Origin: Geobacter sp. UBA2189
Lineage (GTDB): Bacteria; Desulfobacterota; Desulfuromonadia; Geobacterales; Pseudopelobacteraceae
Assembly (NCBI GenBank): GCA_002328035.1
Contig: DCVL01000066.1
Location: 1-64,000 of the forward strand
Reading direction: 5' to 3'
DNA length: 64,000 nucleotides
Positions within the stretch are counted from its first letter, which is position 1, and every line of letters begins with the position of its first letter. The position numbers were made by a program, and so were the translations under genes. Of the stretch, positions 47,112-56,648 are shown piece after piece. A model generated the notes under the pieces. It ran no database searches. It saw only the letters and a list, made by a program, of their open reading frames with translations, and was not told the origin of the DNA.

Positions 47112-47217
47112 TACTTTAATCCGCCAAATGAAGCTATTTCCAACAACCGAAAGCAAATGAATTATCTCTAAATTTCTCAATATGATTTAATTTAAAAGTG
47201 CTTGATTATACTGAATA

Positions 47218-47247
47218 TTGACAAATAAAGACGGTATCTGATATAAG
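47218..47247 (+). promoter_or_regulatory. Sigma-70 promoter of tRNA-Gly
   Basis: TTGACA (47218-47223) and TATAAG (47242-47247), 18-nt spacing, 12 nt upstream of the tRNA 5' end. Confidence 0.75.
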
Positions 47248-47259
47248 TGGCAAAACTTT

Positions 47260-47334
<75 letters not shown>

Positions 47335-47343
47335 AGCTAACTA

Positions 47344-47367
47344 AAGGGAATCCCTAGGGATTCCCTT
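47344..47367 (+). terminator. Terminator after tRNA-Gly
   Basis: A 24-bp perfect palindrome (AAGGGAATCCC and its complement meeting at the centre) followed by CTTTTTT. It lies just beyond attL, so it is part of the island and may have replaced the original tRNA terminator. Confidence 0.8.
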
Positions 47368-47379
47368 CTTTTTTACCCC

Positions 47380-47400
47380 GACTTTCACTAAGACTTTCAC
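47380..47400. repeat. Left arm-type repeats, 2 x GACTTTCAC
   Basis: GACTTTCAC at 47380-47388 and 47392-47400, in tandem 12-bp units GACTTTCACTAA. The same 9-mer occurs at the right end of the island (59788-59825). Direct 9-11-bp repeats flanking a core are typical of integrase arm-binding sites. Confidence 0.65.
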
Positions 47401-47762
47401 TAAGAAATCATTAATGTTGGGGAGACCATCGTGTTTTGCGGGAGTTGAAATGGGAATGATCGACTGAAGCAAGGGAGCTTCTGCTGGAGCTTGTAAAAAA
47501 CTATCCGATGAAAAGCAGAAGGATAAATATGTAACAATGTTGAGGCAGATTGTAGCGTCTTCTCCCTCTCCGTGACAGGGTCTTTTGCGACAATATACGA
47601 CACAGGCGCAAGGAAAAGGTCCTGTCGTTTGTTTACCTATGTCCTGAGATGCGATATACAAGTTCTAAATGTGTGACTTGTCTGACGTGATGCTTGAACA
47701 GTGCAGGGCTTGATGCACTGATATAATCTTTCACCTTATGTGTCTGTAAAAATGGAGTCCTA
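47401..47762. other. Left island end, no gene; candidate hsdM promoter/operator
   Basis: No intact gene. One frame around 47440-47600 (…KKLSDEKQKDKYVTMLRQIVASS) looks like decayed coding sequence broken by stops. Near hsdM there is an inverted repeat CAGTGCA/TGCACTG (47699-47720) immediately before TATAAT (47722-47727), a possible -10 with an overlapping operator; no well-spaced -35 is visible. GGAG precedes the hsdM start. Confidence 0.4.
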
Positions 47763-49343
47763 ATGGCCCGCCCGAAGAAGACCGCAACCACCGCCGCCAA
47801 TATAGGCTATGAAGCCCAGCTCTGGCAGATGGCCGATGCCCTGCGGGGCAGCATGGATTCAGGCGAATACAAGCATGTCGTGCTTGGTCTGCTGTTCCTG
47901 AAATACATCTCTGATGCCTTTGAAGAAAAACATGCTCAGCTTGAGGCGGAGCGCAGCCAGGGAGCTGACCCTGAAGATCAGGATGAATACCGGGCCGAGA
48001 ATATCTTCTGGGTGCCGCCCGAAGCCCGCTGGCAACACCTGAAGGCCCAGGCCAAGCAGCCGACCATCGGCCAGCTGGTAGATGATGCCATGACCGGCAT
48101 TGAGCGGGACAACCCGGCCCTTAAAGGTGTGCTGCCCAAGGACTACGCCCGCCCGGCCCTGGACAAGTTGCGGCTGGGGCAGTTGATTGACCTGATCAGC
48201 AATATCCGGGTGGGAGACAGCGAAAGCCGCGCCAAGGATGTATTGGGCCGGGTGTATGAGTACTTCCTGTCGCAGTTTGCCAGTGCTGAAGGCAAAAAGG
48301 GCGGTGAGTTCTACACCCCCCGCTGCGTGGTTCGCATCCTGGTTGAGATGATTGAGCCGTACAAAGGCCGGGTCTATGACCCTTGTTGCGGATCGTCCGG
48401 CATGTTCGTTCAGTCGGAAGAGTTCATTGCCGCCCACGGCGGCACGCTGGGCGATATCAGCATCTATGGCCAGGAAAGTAACTACACCACCTGGCGTCTG
48501 GCCAAGATGAACCTTGCCATCCGGGGGATTGACGGCCAGATCGCCCACGGTGACACCTTCCACAACGACCGCCACCCCGACCTGAAGGCCGACTATATCC
48601 TGGCAAACCCGCCCTTCAACATCTCCGACTGGGGTGGTGATCGCCTGCGGGAAGACAAACGCTGGCAGTATGGCGCACCGCCGGTAGGCAATGCCAACTT
48701 CGCCTGGGTGCAGCAGATGGTGCACCACCTGTCTCCAACCGGTGTTGCCGGGTTTGTTCTGGCCAACGGTTCCATGTCCTCCAACCAGTCCGGTGAGGGT
48801 GAGATACGCAAGAACCTGATCGAGGCCGATCTGGTGGACTGCATGGTGGCCATGCCTGGCCAACTGTTCTATGCCACCCAGATTCCGGTCTGCCTCTGGT
48901 TTGTTGCCCGTGACCGCAAGAACCACAAGTTCCGTGACCGTCGCGGTGAGGTACTGTTTATCGATGCCCGCAAGATGGGGCAGATGGTTGACCGCACCCA
49001 CCGGGAACTGACGCCTGAAGAGATCAGCCGGATTGCCGCCACCTACCATGCCTGGCGTGGCGAAAAGCCTGCCCTGAGCGGAGTCGAAGGGAAAGCAGGC
49101 GCGTATGCCGACATCCCCGGTTTCTGCAAGGCTGCCAGCCTGGATGAAATCCGCAAGCATGGTCATGTGCTGACACCGGGCCGCTATGTGGGAGCCGAGG
49201 CCCAGGAAGAGGACGACGAGCCGTTTCAGGAAAAGATGCAGCGTCTGGCTGTTACGCTGGACCAGCAGTTTGCTGAATCAGCACGGCTGGAGAAGGCGAT
49301 CAGAGAGAATCTGAAGGTGTTGGGGATAGCTGGTAAAATGTGA
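47763..49343 (+). CDS. hsdM: Type I restriction-modification methyltransferase subunit
   Basis: A 526-residue N6-adenine methyltransferase subunit that modifies the site recognised by HsdS. N-terminal HsdM helical domain (about 10-150; LWQMADALRGSMDSGEYKHV), SAM-binding motif I at 206-215 (DPCCGSSGMF), GEFYTPRCVVRILVEM, and catalytic NPPF at 282-285. Residues 436-443 are PALSGVEG, an insertion from a dispersed DNA repeat (listed separately) in a loop before the C-terminal helices. GC-rich compared with the host chromosome. The gene order hsdM, ORF6N, hsdS, cargo, hsdR is seen in many Type I loci with accessory genes. Confidence 0.96.
   Translation: MARPKKTATTAANIGYEAQLWQMADALRGSMDSGEYKHVVLGLLFLKYISDAFEEKHAQLEAERSQGADPEDQDEYRAENIFWVPPEARWQHLKAQAKQPTIGQLVDDAMTGIERDNPALKGVLPKDYARPALDKLRLGQLIDLISNIRVGDSESRAKDVLGRVYEYFLSQFASAEGKKGGEFYTPRCVVRILVEMIEPYKGRVYDPCCGSSGMFVQSEEFIAAHGGTLGDISIYGQESNYTTWRLAKMNLAIRGIDGQIAHGDTFHNDRHPDLKADYILANPPFNISDWGGDRLREDKRWQYGAPPVGNANFAWVQQMVHHLSPTGVAGFVLANGSMSSNQSGEGEIRKNLIEADLVDCMVAMPGQLFYATQIPVCLWFVARDRKNHKFRDRRGEVLFIDARKMGQMVDRTHRELTPEEISRIAATYHAWRGEKPALSGVEGKAGAYADIPGFCKAASLDEIRKHGHVLTPGRYVGAEAQEEDDEPFQEKMQRLAVTLDQQFAESARLEKAIRENLKVLGIAGKM
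49067..49100 (+). repeat. Palindromic repeat element inserted in frame in hsdM (encodes PALSGVEG)
   Basis: Core CCCTGAGCGGAGTCGAAGGG (49072-49091) flanked by GCCTGC/GCAGGC, a hairpin-forming unit. I recognise this as a dispersed repeat seen in many bacterial genomes, which when translated gives the recurring peptide ALSGVEG or ALSEVEG. Here the insertion keeps the frame of hsdM. Recognition is from memory. Confidence 0.65.
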
Positions 49344-49345
49344 AT

Positions 49346-49448
49346 TTGTGCAAGAGACACTTGCACAATTAACTTGGTATCACAGTTTGTGATGGCATAA
49401 AGCGGGTCGGATTGTGCAATTGTGCAACATGCTGTTGCACAATTGCAC
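49346..49448. promoter_or_regulatory. Pair of hairpins with TTGTGCAA repeats upstream of the ORF6N gene
   Basis: Hairpin 1: TTGTGCAAG (49346-49354) and CTTGCACAA (49360-49368). Hairpin 2: 16-bp perfect arms, GTGCAATTGTGCAACA (49414-49429) and its complement (49433-49448) around a 3-nt spacer. At least five copies of the octamer TTGTGCAA or its complement fall within 103 bp. A cluster like this between hsdM and the ORF6N gene suggests an operator or structured RNA; no T-tract follows. Confidence 0.6.
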
Positions 49449-49472
49449 TGACCCCAAATTTGGAGAGAAGTT

Positions 49473-50012
49473 ATGTTGGATACCACGCTGCTGGCAACAT
49501 CGCCACTTGAGGCCCGGATACACGAGTTTCGAGGTTTGAAGGTAATGATTGACGCCGATTTAGCTGAGCTGTACGGCGTAACCACCAAACGTCTGAATGA
49601 GCAGGTGCTCAGAAATATTGAAAGATTCCCGCTAGATTTCAGGTTTCAGCTTTCGGATGAAGAGTTTGGTTTTTTGAGGTCGCAATTTGCGACCTCAAAA
49701 AACCCTTCAGGTCGAGGGGGGCGCAGACACCTCCCTTACGTCTTCACCGAACATGGCGCCATCATGGCCGCCAGTGTGCTTAATTCCCCCCAAGCCATTG
49801 AAACCAGCGTCTACGTGGTACGGGCTTTTGTCCGTATCCGCGAGCTGATTTCCACCCATAAAGAGCTTTCCCACAAGCTGGATGAACTGGAACGCAAGGT
49901 AATGAGTCACGACCAGGCCATCACCGGCCTGATTCATGCCATCCGTGAATTGATGACGCCGCCTGCCACCAGGAAGCGTCCCATCGGCTTTGGCCGGAAT
50001 GCGGAGGAGTAG
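49473..50012 (+). CDS. ORF6N-domain DNA-binding protein
   Basis: A 179-residue protein. N-terminal ORF6N domain (about 10-110; EARIHEFRGLKVMIDADLAELYGVTTKRLNEQVLRN, key features GLKVMID and LAELYGV; RHLPYVFTEHGAIMAASVL), then a coiled-coil helix (about 125-160; HKLDELERKVMSHDQAI). ORF6N proteins occur in phages and inside Type I loci, where their role is not settled; DNA binding is predicted. It ends 4 nt before the hsdS start and may bind the TTGTGCAA repeats upstream of itself. GGAGAG precedes the start. Confidence 0.88.
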   Translation: MLDTTLLATSPLEARIHEFRGLKVMIDADLAELYGVTTKRLNEQVLRNIERFPLDFRFQLSDEEFGFLRSQFATSKNPSGRGGRRHLPYVFTEHGAIMAASVLNSPQAIETSVYVVRAFVRIRELISTHKELSHKLDELERKVMSHDQAITGLIHAIRELMTPPATRKRPIGFGRNAEE

Positions 50013-50016
50013 CGGG

Positions 50017-51230
<1,214 letters not shown>

Positions 51231-51234
<4 letters not shown>

Positions 51235-52058
51235 CCCTATCAGCAGAGTGGTTTTTCCTACAACGTGAAGCCCAACTTTCTGCCGAGCAGATTGCCATCG
51301 GTGTGACAGCCCTCGGTCGCGCAAACCATGCACAGCCGGGACTTTATGCTCAGGCGTTCTTCAGTCTTTCAATTGGTCTTGAGCGACTCTGCAAATTGAT
51401 AATCGTTGCCGACCATGCAATCAATACTAATGGCCAATATCCCACTGATTCAGTTCTACGCGAAGTTGGACATAACCTCATCAATGCCATCAGGAAGTGC
51501 GAAGAAATAGCAATATCAACCAACACGTCAAGAGATTACGCGAATCGTCCCAATGATATAATCAATCAGTCAATTGCCGCTGTTCTTTCAGATTTTGCCA
51601 ACAAGACACGCTACTATAACCTCAGTTTTATCACAGGCACAACTGGTGAAAGCGTGGACCCAATCAAGGCGTGGTGGCAAAAGGTTGCCATACCGATCTG
51701 TGAACGCCATTACTCAGAGCGGCAACGAACGAAAGACCTAGAGAACACAGCACGATTAACCGCATTGTTTGGAGATAGTTCAATGATTCTGCATTTTGCA
51801 GAAGATGGTGCCATGATAAAAGATGCACAAGAGTTCTTTGGCCGTGCAGGTACAACTGCAACTGTCCAAAAATTTGGTCGAATGTACACACTACAGATAG
51901 TACGATGGCTTGCCATGATACTATTTGAGCTATCGCATAAAGGCGCATATCTTCTTAGAATTGAATCATTACTAGATCTGCATAGCCCATTTGCACTTTT
52001 TTGTAATGACGACTCATATTTACGGAGAAGAAAGTCTTGGTCTATCTATAAACTTTGA
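51231..52058 (+). CDS. Unknown helical protein in the Type I RM locus
   Basis: A 275-residue mostly helical protein with GTG start overlapping the hsdS stop by 4 nt. The segment LYAQAFFSLSIGLERLCKLI resembles the first helices of HEPN-like proteins, but I cannot locate a convincing R-x4-6-H active site, so this is a weak hint only. AT-rich (about 38% GC in a sampled line) unlike hsdM and hsdR. No named family recognised. Context suggests a defence accessory gene. Confidence 0.65.
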
Positions 52059-52090
52059 AGTTATTATAACAACATGAATTGGTAACTACT

Positions 52091-52798
52091 ATGAACGACA
52101 CCATCTACATCTATTGTGATGAATCGTGCCACCTAGAAAATGACCATCAGCAATCTATGGTGCTTGGGGCAATTTGGTGTCCGGCGTCACACAGGTCTTT
52201 TTTAGGGCGTAAGATCAAGGCCATCCGTGAGCAATTTGGCTTACCCCCAGAAGTTGAAATCAAATGGACGAAAATTTCACCGGCCAGACTCGACTACTAC
52301 ATGGCACTTGTCGATCTATTTTTTGATGAGCCTTTGTTGCGCTTTCGGGCTGTTGTTGTGCCAGATAAATCAATACTCGACCACGACCGCTTCAGCCAAT
52401 CTCACGACGACTTTTACTATAAAATGTGGTATCTGCTCCTCACTCACCTGGTGGATGATCAGCACTCCTTCAGAGTCTTCATTGACATAAAAGACACAAG
52501 AGGCCGCGACAAGGTACGCAAACTGCACAAAGTGCTATGTAACGCCTATTATGATTTTGACCGGAAGCGCATCTCCGACATTGAACAGGTACACTCCCAT
52601 GATGTACCGCTGATACAATTATCAGATTTGATGATTGGGGCGTTGTCATATGTCCATCGAGGCCTCGATGGTTCTGAAGCCAAGAAATCCATCATCGCCA
52701 GGATACGTGAGCGGAGTGGGCATAACCTGATGATGTCTACACCTCCAAGGGTTGAGAAATATAATGTACTCGTATGGCAGCCTCGGGATTCTCTATGA
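52091..52798 (+). CDS. DUF3800 domain protein
   Basis: A 235-residue protein beginning MNDTIYIYCDESCHLENDHQ, with the Asp-Glu-Ser start and later acidic residues (FIDIKDTRGRDK, IQLSDLMIGALSY) that define DUF3800, predicted to have an RNase H-like nuclease fold. Common in defence islands and near RM systems; function not shown. A few-codon longer start at 52079 is possible. The stop overlaps the next gene by 4 nt. Confidence 0.85.
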   Translation: MNDTIYIYCDESCHLENDHQQSMVLGAIWCPASHRSFLGRKIKAIREQFGLPPEVEIKWTKISPARLDYYMALVDLFFDEPLLRFRAVVVPDKSILDHDRFSQSHDDFYYKMWYLLLTHLVDDQHSFRVFIDIKDTRGRDKVRKLHKVLCNAYYDFDRKRISDIEQVHSHDVPLIQLSDLMIGALSYVHRGLDGSEAKKSIIARIRERSGHNLMMSTPPRVEKYNVLVWQPRDSL

Positions 52799-53274
52799 CC
52801 ACGCCTCCAACCTTACTTCCTTTTAGTGGTGATTGGAGCACTTACGAGGATGTCATTTATGAGGCGTTCATGGAATCTTTTGTCCGCCCCAACATTCAGT
52901 TCAGGGGGTGGCGCGTAACAGCTCAATACCGGCCTGAAACCCGTGGGAAGGGCTATAGCTTTTGGCATACCATCTCGGAATCACCAGACAAGAAAAACCG
53001 TAATGAAGACGACCGAATTCCCGACTTTAGGCGGTGTGAGCGTATTATGTGGATATCATGGGTTATCGAAAATGCTGGCAGCACCGGTTTTCCTTGGTGG
53101 GAGAACACTCGGGGGCGTGATACTCATGTTGTCATCTGGGCACGCGAACACGATTTTGCCGTGGTGCTCGCAAAACGGCGTGATTACTACATGTTGAAGA
53201 CAGCCTATGCTGAGATTAGGACTGGTAGGAGAGCAACATTTGAAGCGGAGCTCAATGCGTTTTGGGCACCCTAG
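52795..53274 (+). CDS. Small protein, possibly a BECR-fold (phage-type) nuclease
   Basis: A 159-residue protein whose ATG lies in the stop codon of the DUF3800 gene. The C-terminal part THVVIWAREHDFAVVLAKRRDYYMLKTAYAEI shows the pattern of small phage-associated BECR (barnase/EndoU/colicin E5-D/RelE) domains: short strands, VVLAKRRDYYMLKTAY core, preceding GRDTH. The assignment is from pattern memory. Paired with DUF3800, this suggests a two-gene unit. Confidence 0.55.
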   Translation: MTTPPTLLPFSGDWSTYEDVIYEAFMESFVRPNIQFRGWRVTAQYRPETRGKGYSFWHTISESPDKKNRNEDDRIPDFRRCERIMWISWVIENAGSTGFPWWENTRGRDTHVVIWAREHDFAVVLAKRRDYYMLKTAYAEIRTGRRATFEAELNAFWAP

Positions 53275-53387
53275 AAAGGCTGAAACCCCGCGACATTGCT
53301 ATCGAAGGGTTTCGGATGCTCCTTCCACACATGGTGGATGAGACACTTAAATATTAATCTGTATTGAATACATCGTCAAGCGCGCAC

Positions 53388-53415
53388 ACTGTATACAGTT
53401 GCTCATATACAGTTG
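53388..53415. promoter_or_regulatory. Candidate operator upstream of hsdR
   Basis: 12-bp perfect palindrome ACTGTATACAGT (53388-53399) overlapping a direct repeat TATACAGTTG at 53392-53401 and 53406-53415, 14 bp apart. Located in the 230-nt gap before hsdR. No regulator gene of clear type is in the window apart from the ORF6N protein. Confidence 0.45.
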
Positions 53416-53504
53416 TCAATACTATTTTCGGTATGAAGCACCGTGAACTTGAGAGATATTTTAACCTATAGGTACATTGGTAGGCCTACAATGTCGGAAC
53501 AACA

Positions 53505-56500
53505 ATGACTGCCTCGTTCAACGAATCCATCATCGAAGAAGCCACGCTTGCCTGGCTGGAAAGCATCGGCTACACCATTAAGAATGGCCTGGATATTGCC
53601 CCAGGTGAACCTGCTGCCGAGCGGGCTGATTACGGCCAAGTAATCCTTGAAGACCGCCTGCGTCATGCCCTTGCCCGCCTTAACCCCACCATCCCCACCG
53701 ATGCCCTTGATGATGCCTTTCGCAAGCTGACCCGCCCGGAAGGGCCAACCCTGGAGGCCCGTAACCGGCTGCTGCACCGCTGGCTGATTGATGGTGTTAC
53801 TGTGGAGTACCGCCATAAGGACGGCCACATTGCCGGTGCCCAGGTACGGCTGATCGACTTTGCACAACCGGACAACAACGACTGGCTGGCCGTCAACCAG
53901 TTTACCGTCATTGAAAACAAGCATAACCGTAGGCCCGACGTGGTGCTGTTCATCAACGGTCTGCCGCTGGTGCTATTGGAACTGAAGAACGCAGCAGACG
54001 AGAACGCCACCATCTGGAACGCCTGGCAGCAGTTCCAGACCTACAAGGCCGAGCTGCCGACCCTGTTCAGCTACAACTCCCTGCTGGTGATCTCCGATGG
54101 CGTTGAGGCCCGTATCGGCACCTTGACCGGCGGCAAGGAGTGGTTCAAGCCATGGCGCACCATTACCGGTGAAACCCTGGCCGGACCACAGATGCCGGAA
54201 CTGCAGGTGATGCTGGAGGGGGTGTTTGACAAACGCCGTCTGCTGGACCTGTTGAACTACTTCATCGTGTTTGAGGATAACGGTAGCGGTAACCTGATCA
54301 AGAAGATGGCAGGCTATCACCAGTTCCATGCGGTCAATACGGCGCTGCATGAGACTATCCGAGCCGGACAACTGGCCAAGACGGAACGGGTGGCAGAAGA
54401 GCCCGGCAGGTATGAGAGCGGCCAGCAGCCCGGCGGTGGTCCGGGCGACCGACGGATTGGCGTGGTCTGGCATACGCAAGGTTCCGGCAAAAGCCTGACC
54501 ATGGCCTTTTATGCCGGGCGGGTGATCCGTGATCCGGCCATGCAGAACCCGACCCTGGTGATCCTGACCGACCGCAATGATCTGGATGACCAACTGTTCG
54601 GCACTTTTTCCCGTTGCAGCGACCTGCTGCGCCAGCCGCCTGCCCAGGCCATTGACCGGGCCGACCTGCGTGACAAGCTGGCCGTCAATGCCGGTGGGGT
54701 GATCTTCACTACCATTCAGAAGTTTTTCCCTGAAGAAAAGGGAGACCGTCACCCGCTGTTGTCCGACCGTCGCAACATTGTAGTGATGGCTGACGAAGCC
54801 CACCGCAGCCAGTATGATTTCATCGACGGCTATGCCCGCCACATGCGGGATGCCCTGCCCAATGCCTCGTTCATCGGCTTTACCGGCACCCCCATTGAAC
54901 TGACCGACAAAAACACCCGCGCGGTATTCGGCGATTACATCAGCGTCTATGACATCCAGCGGGCTGTGCAGGACGGCGCGACAGTGCCGATCTACTACGA
55001 AAGCCGCTTGGCAAAGCTGGAGCTGAAAGAGACCGAGAAGCCACACATCGACCCCGAGTTTGAAGATGTCACCGAAGGGGAAGAGATCGACCGCAAGGAA
55101 AAGCTGAAATCCAGATGGGCGCAGCTTGAGGCGCTGATTGGATCAGACAAGCGGATCAGGCTGGTGGCTGAGGACTTGGTGCGCCACTTTGAGGACCGGC
55201 TGGCCATTATGGACGGTAAGGCGATGGTGGTCTGTATGTCTCGCCGTATATGTATTGACCTCTACAACGCCATTACTGCCCTGCGTCCTGATTGGCACCA
55301 TGACGATGATGACAAGGGAACAATCAAGGTGATTATGACCGGTTCTGCCAGCGACCCGCTGGAATGGCAACGGCATATCCGCAACAAGCCCCGCCGTGAA
55401 GAGTTGGCCAAGCGGTTCCGCAATCCCAAAGACCCGTTCAAACTGGTGATAGTGCGTGATATGTGGCTGACCGGCTTTGACGCCCCCAGTCTGCATACCA
55501 TGTATGCCGACAAGCCGATGCGAGGCCACGGCCTGATGCAGGCTATTGCCCGCGTCAACCGGGTGTTCAAGGATAAGCCGGGCGGTCTGGTGGTGGATTA
55601 CCTGGGGCTGGCCGATGAACTACGCAAGGCGCTGGCCACCTATACCGAAAGCGGCGGCACCGGCAAGACAGCTCTGGATCAGGCCGAGGCGGTTAGTCTG
55701 ATGCTGGAGAAGTACGAAATCTGCCAAGGGCTGTTCCACGGCTTTGATTGGCTACACTGGACATCCGGCACCCCTCAGCAGCGGCTCACCCTGCTGCCGC
55801 TGGCGCAAGAGCATATCCTGAGCCAGGAAGACGGCAAGAACCGTCTGCTGCGGGCGGTTACCGATCTGTCCAAGGCGTTTGCCCTGGCAGTGCCCCATGA
55901 AACCGCCCTGTCGATCAGGGATGACGTGGCGTTCTTTCAGGCTGTGCGGGCAGTTCTGGCCAAGAGCACACCCAGCGACAAAAAGACCGACGAGGAGCTG
56001 GACCACGCCATCCGCCAGATCGTCTCCAATGCGGTGGTGTCCGATGAAGTGATCGACATCTTTGACGCTGCCGGGCTGAAAAAACCGGATATCTCGATCC
56101 TGTCCGACGAGTTCCTGGTTGAGGTCAAGGGAATGCCGCAGCGTAACTTGGCGGTGGAACTGCTGCAGAAGCTGCTGAAAGGAGAAATCAGCAGCCGCAG
56201 ACGCAAGAACGTGGTGCAGGCCCGCTCCTTTGCCGAGATGCTGGAGCAGGCGTTACGACGCTACCAGAACCGGGCCATTGAGACCGCCCAGGTGATTGAA
56301 GAACTGATTGCCCTGGCCAGGCAGATGCGGGAGGCAAACGCACGGGGTGATGAGCTGGGACTGAACGAGGACGAGCTGGCCTTCTACGATGCCTTGGAAA
56401 CCAACGACAGCGCCGTAAGCGTGCTGGGAGACGACACCCTCAAGACTATTGCCCGTGAACTGGCCGACACCGTCCGCAAGAACGTTACCATTGACTGGAC

Positions 56501-56648
56501 CATGCGAGACAACGTCCGTGCCCAACTGCGGGTGCTGGTGAAGCGGATCCTGCGTAAATACGGCTATCCGCCCGACAAGCAGGAGAAGGCGACCCAGATC
56601 GTGCTGGAGCAGACTGAGGTGCTGTCTGAGGGCTGGGTGAATGGGTGA
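53505..56648 (+). CDS. hsdR: Type I restriction-modification endonuclease/translocase subunit
   Basis: A 1047-residue subunit that translocates DNA and cuts unmodified DNA. N-terminal PD-(D/E)xK nuclease with D145 in RRPDVVLF and E159-x-K161 in LLELKNA; SF2 motor with Walker A (Lys329 in TQGSGKS), DEAH at 430-433 and FIGFTGTPIEL; motif VI in MQAIARVNRVFKDKPGG; C-terminal helical domain (about 850-1047). The C-terminus overlaps the TOTE-type gene by 8 nt. GC-rich (57% in a sampled line). Confidence 0.96.
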   Translation: MTASFNESIIEEATLAWLESIGYTIKNGLDIAPGEPAAERADYGQVILEDRLRHALARLNPTIPTDALDDAFRKLTRPEGPTLEARNRLLHRWLIDGVTVEYRHKDGHIAGAQVRLIDFAQPDNNDWLAVNQFTVIENKHNRRPDVVLFINGLPLVLLELKNAADENATIWNAWQQFQTYKAELPTLFSYNSLLVISDGVEARIGTLTGGKEWFKPWRTITGETLAGPQMPELQVMLEGVFDKRRLLDLLNYFIVFEDNGSGNLIKKMAGYHQFHAVNTALHETIRAGQLAKTERVAEEPGRYESGQQPGGGPGDRRIGVVWHTQGSGKSLTMAFYAGRVIRDPAMQNPTLVILTDRNDLDDQLFGTFSRCSDLLRQPPAQAIDRADLRDKLAVNAGGVIFTTIQKFFPEEKGDRHPLLSDRRNIVVMADEAHRSQYDFIDGYARHMRDALPNASFIGFTGTPIELTDKNTRAVFGDYISVYDIQRAVQDGATVPIYYESRLAKLELKETEKPHIDPEFEDVTEGEEIDRKEKLKSRWAQLEALIGSDKRIRLVAEDLVRHFEDRLAIMDGKAMVVCMSRRICIDLYNAITALRPDWHHDDDDKGTIKVIMTGSASDPLEWQRHIRNKPRREELAKRFRNPKDPFKLVIVRDMWLTGFDAPSLHTMYADKPMRGHGLMQAIARVNRVFKDKPGGLVVDYLGLADELRKALATYTESGGTGKTALDQAEAVSLMLEKYEICQGLFHGFDWLHWTSGTPQQRLTLLPLAQEHILSQEDGKNRLLRAVTDLSKAFALAVPHETALSIRDDVAFFQAVRAVLAKSTPSDKKTDEELDHAIRQIVSNAVVSDEVIDIFDAAGLKKPDISILSDEFLVEVKGMPQRNLAVELLQKLLKGEISSRRRKNVVQARSFAEMLEQALRRYQNRAIETAQVIEELIALARQMREANARGDELGLNEDELAFYDALETNDSAVSVLGDDTLKTIARELADTVRKNVTIDWTMRDNVRAQLRVLVKRILRKYGYPPDKQEKATQIVLEQTEVLSEGWVNG

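Noticed and set aside
47341..47661. A 106-codon minus-strand open frame at the left island end
   Set aside because: Runs through the tRNA terminator palindrome and the arm repeats; no domain or ribosome site. At most decayed sequence.
47859..49166. A 435-codon minus-strand open frame opposite hsdM
   Set aside because: It mirrors a GC-rich real gene; the hsdM frame has all methyltransferase motifs, and the antisense frame has no recognisable domain.
53973..55046. A 357-codon minus-strand open frame opposite hsdR
   Set aside because: Same reason: GC-rich antisense artefact of hsdR, which has intact nuclease and helicase motifs.
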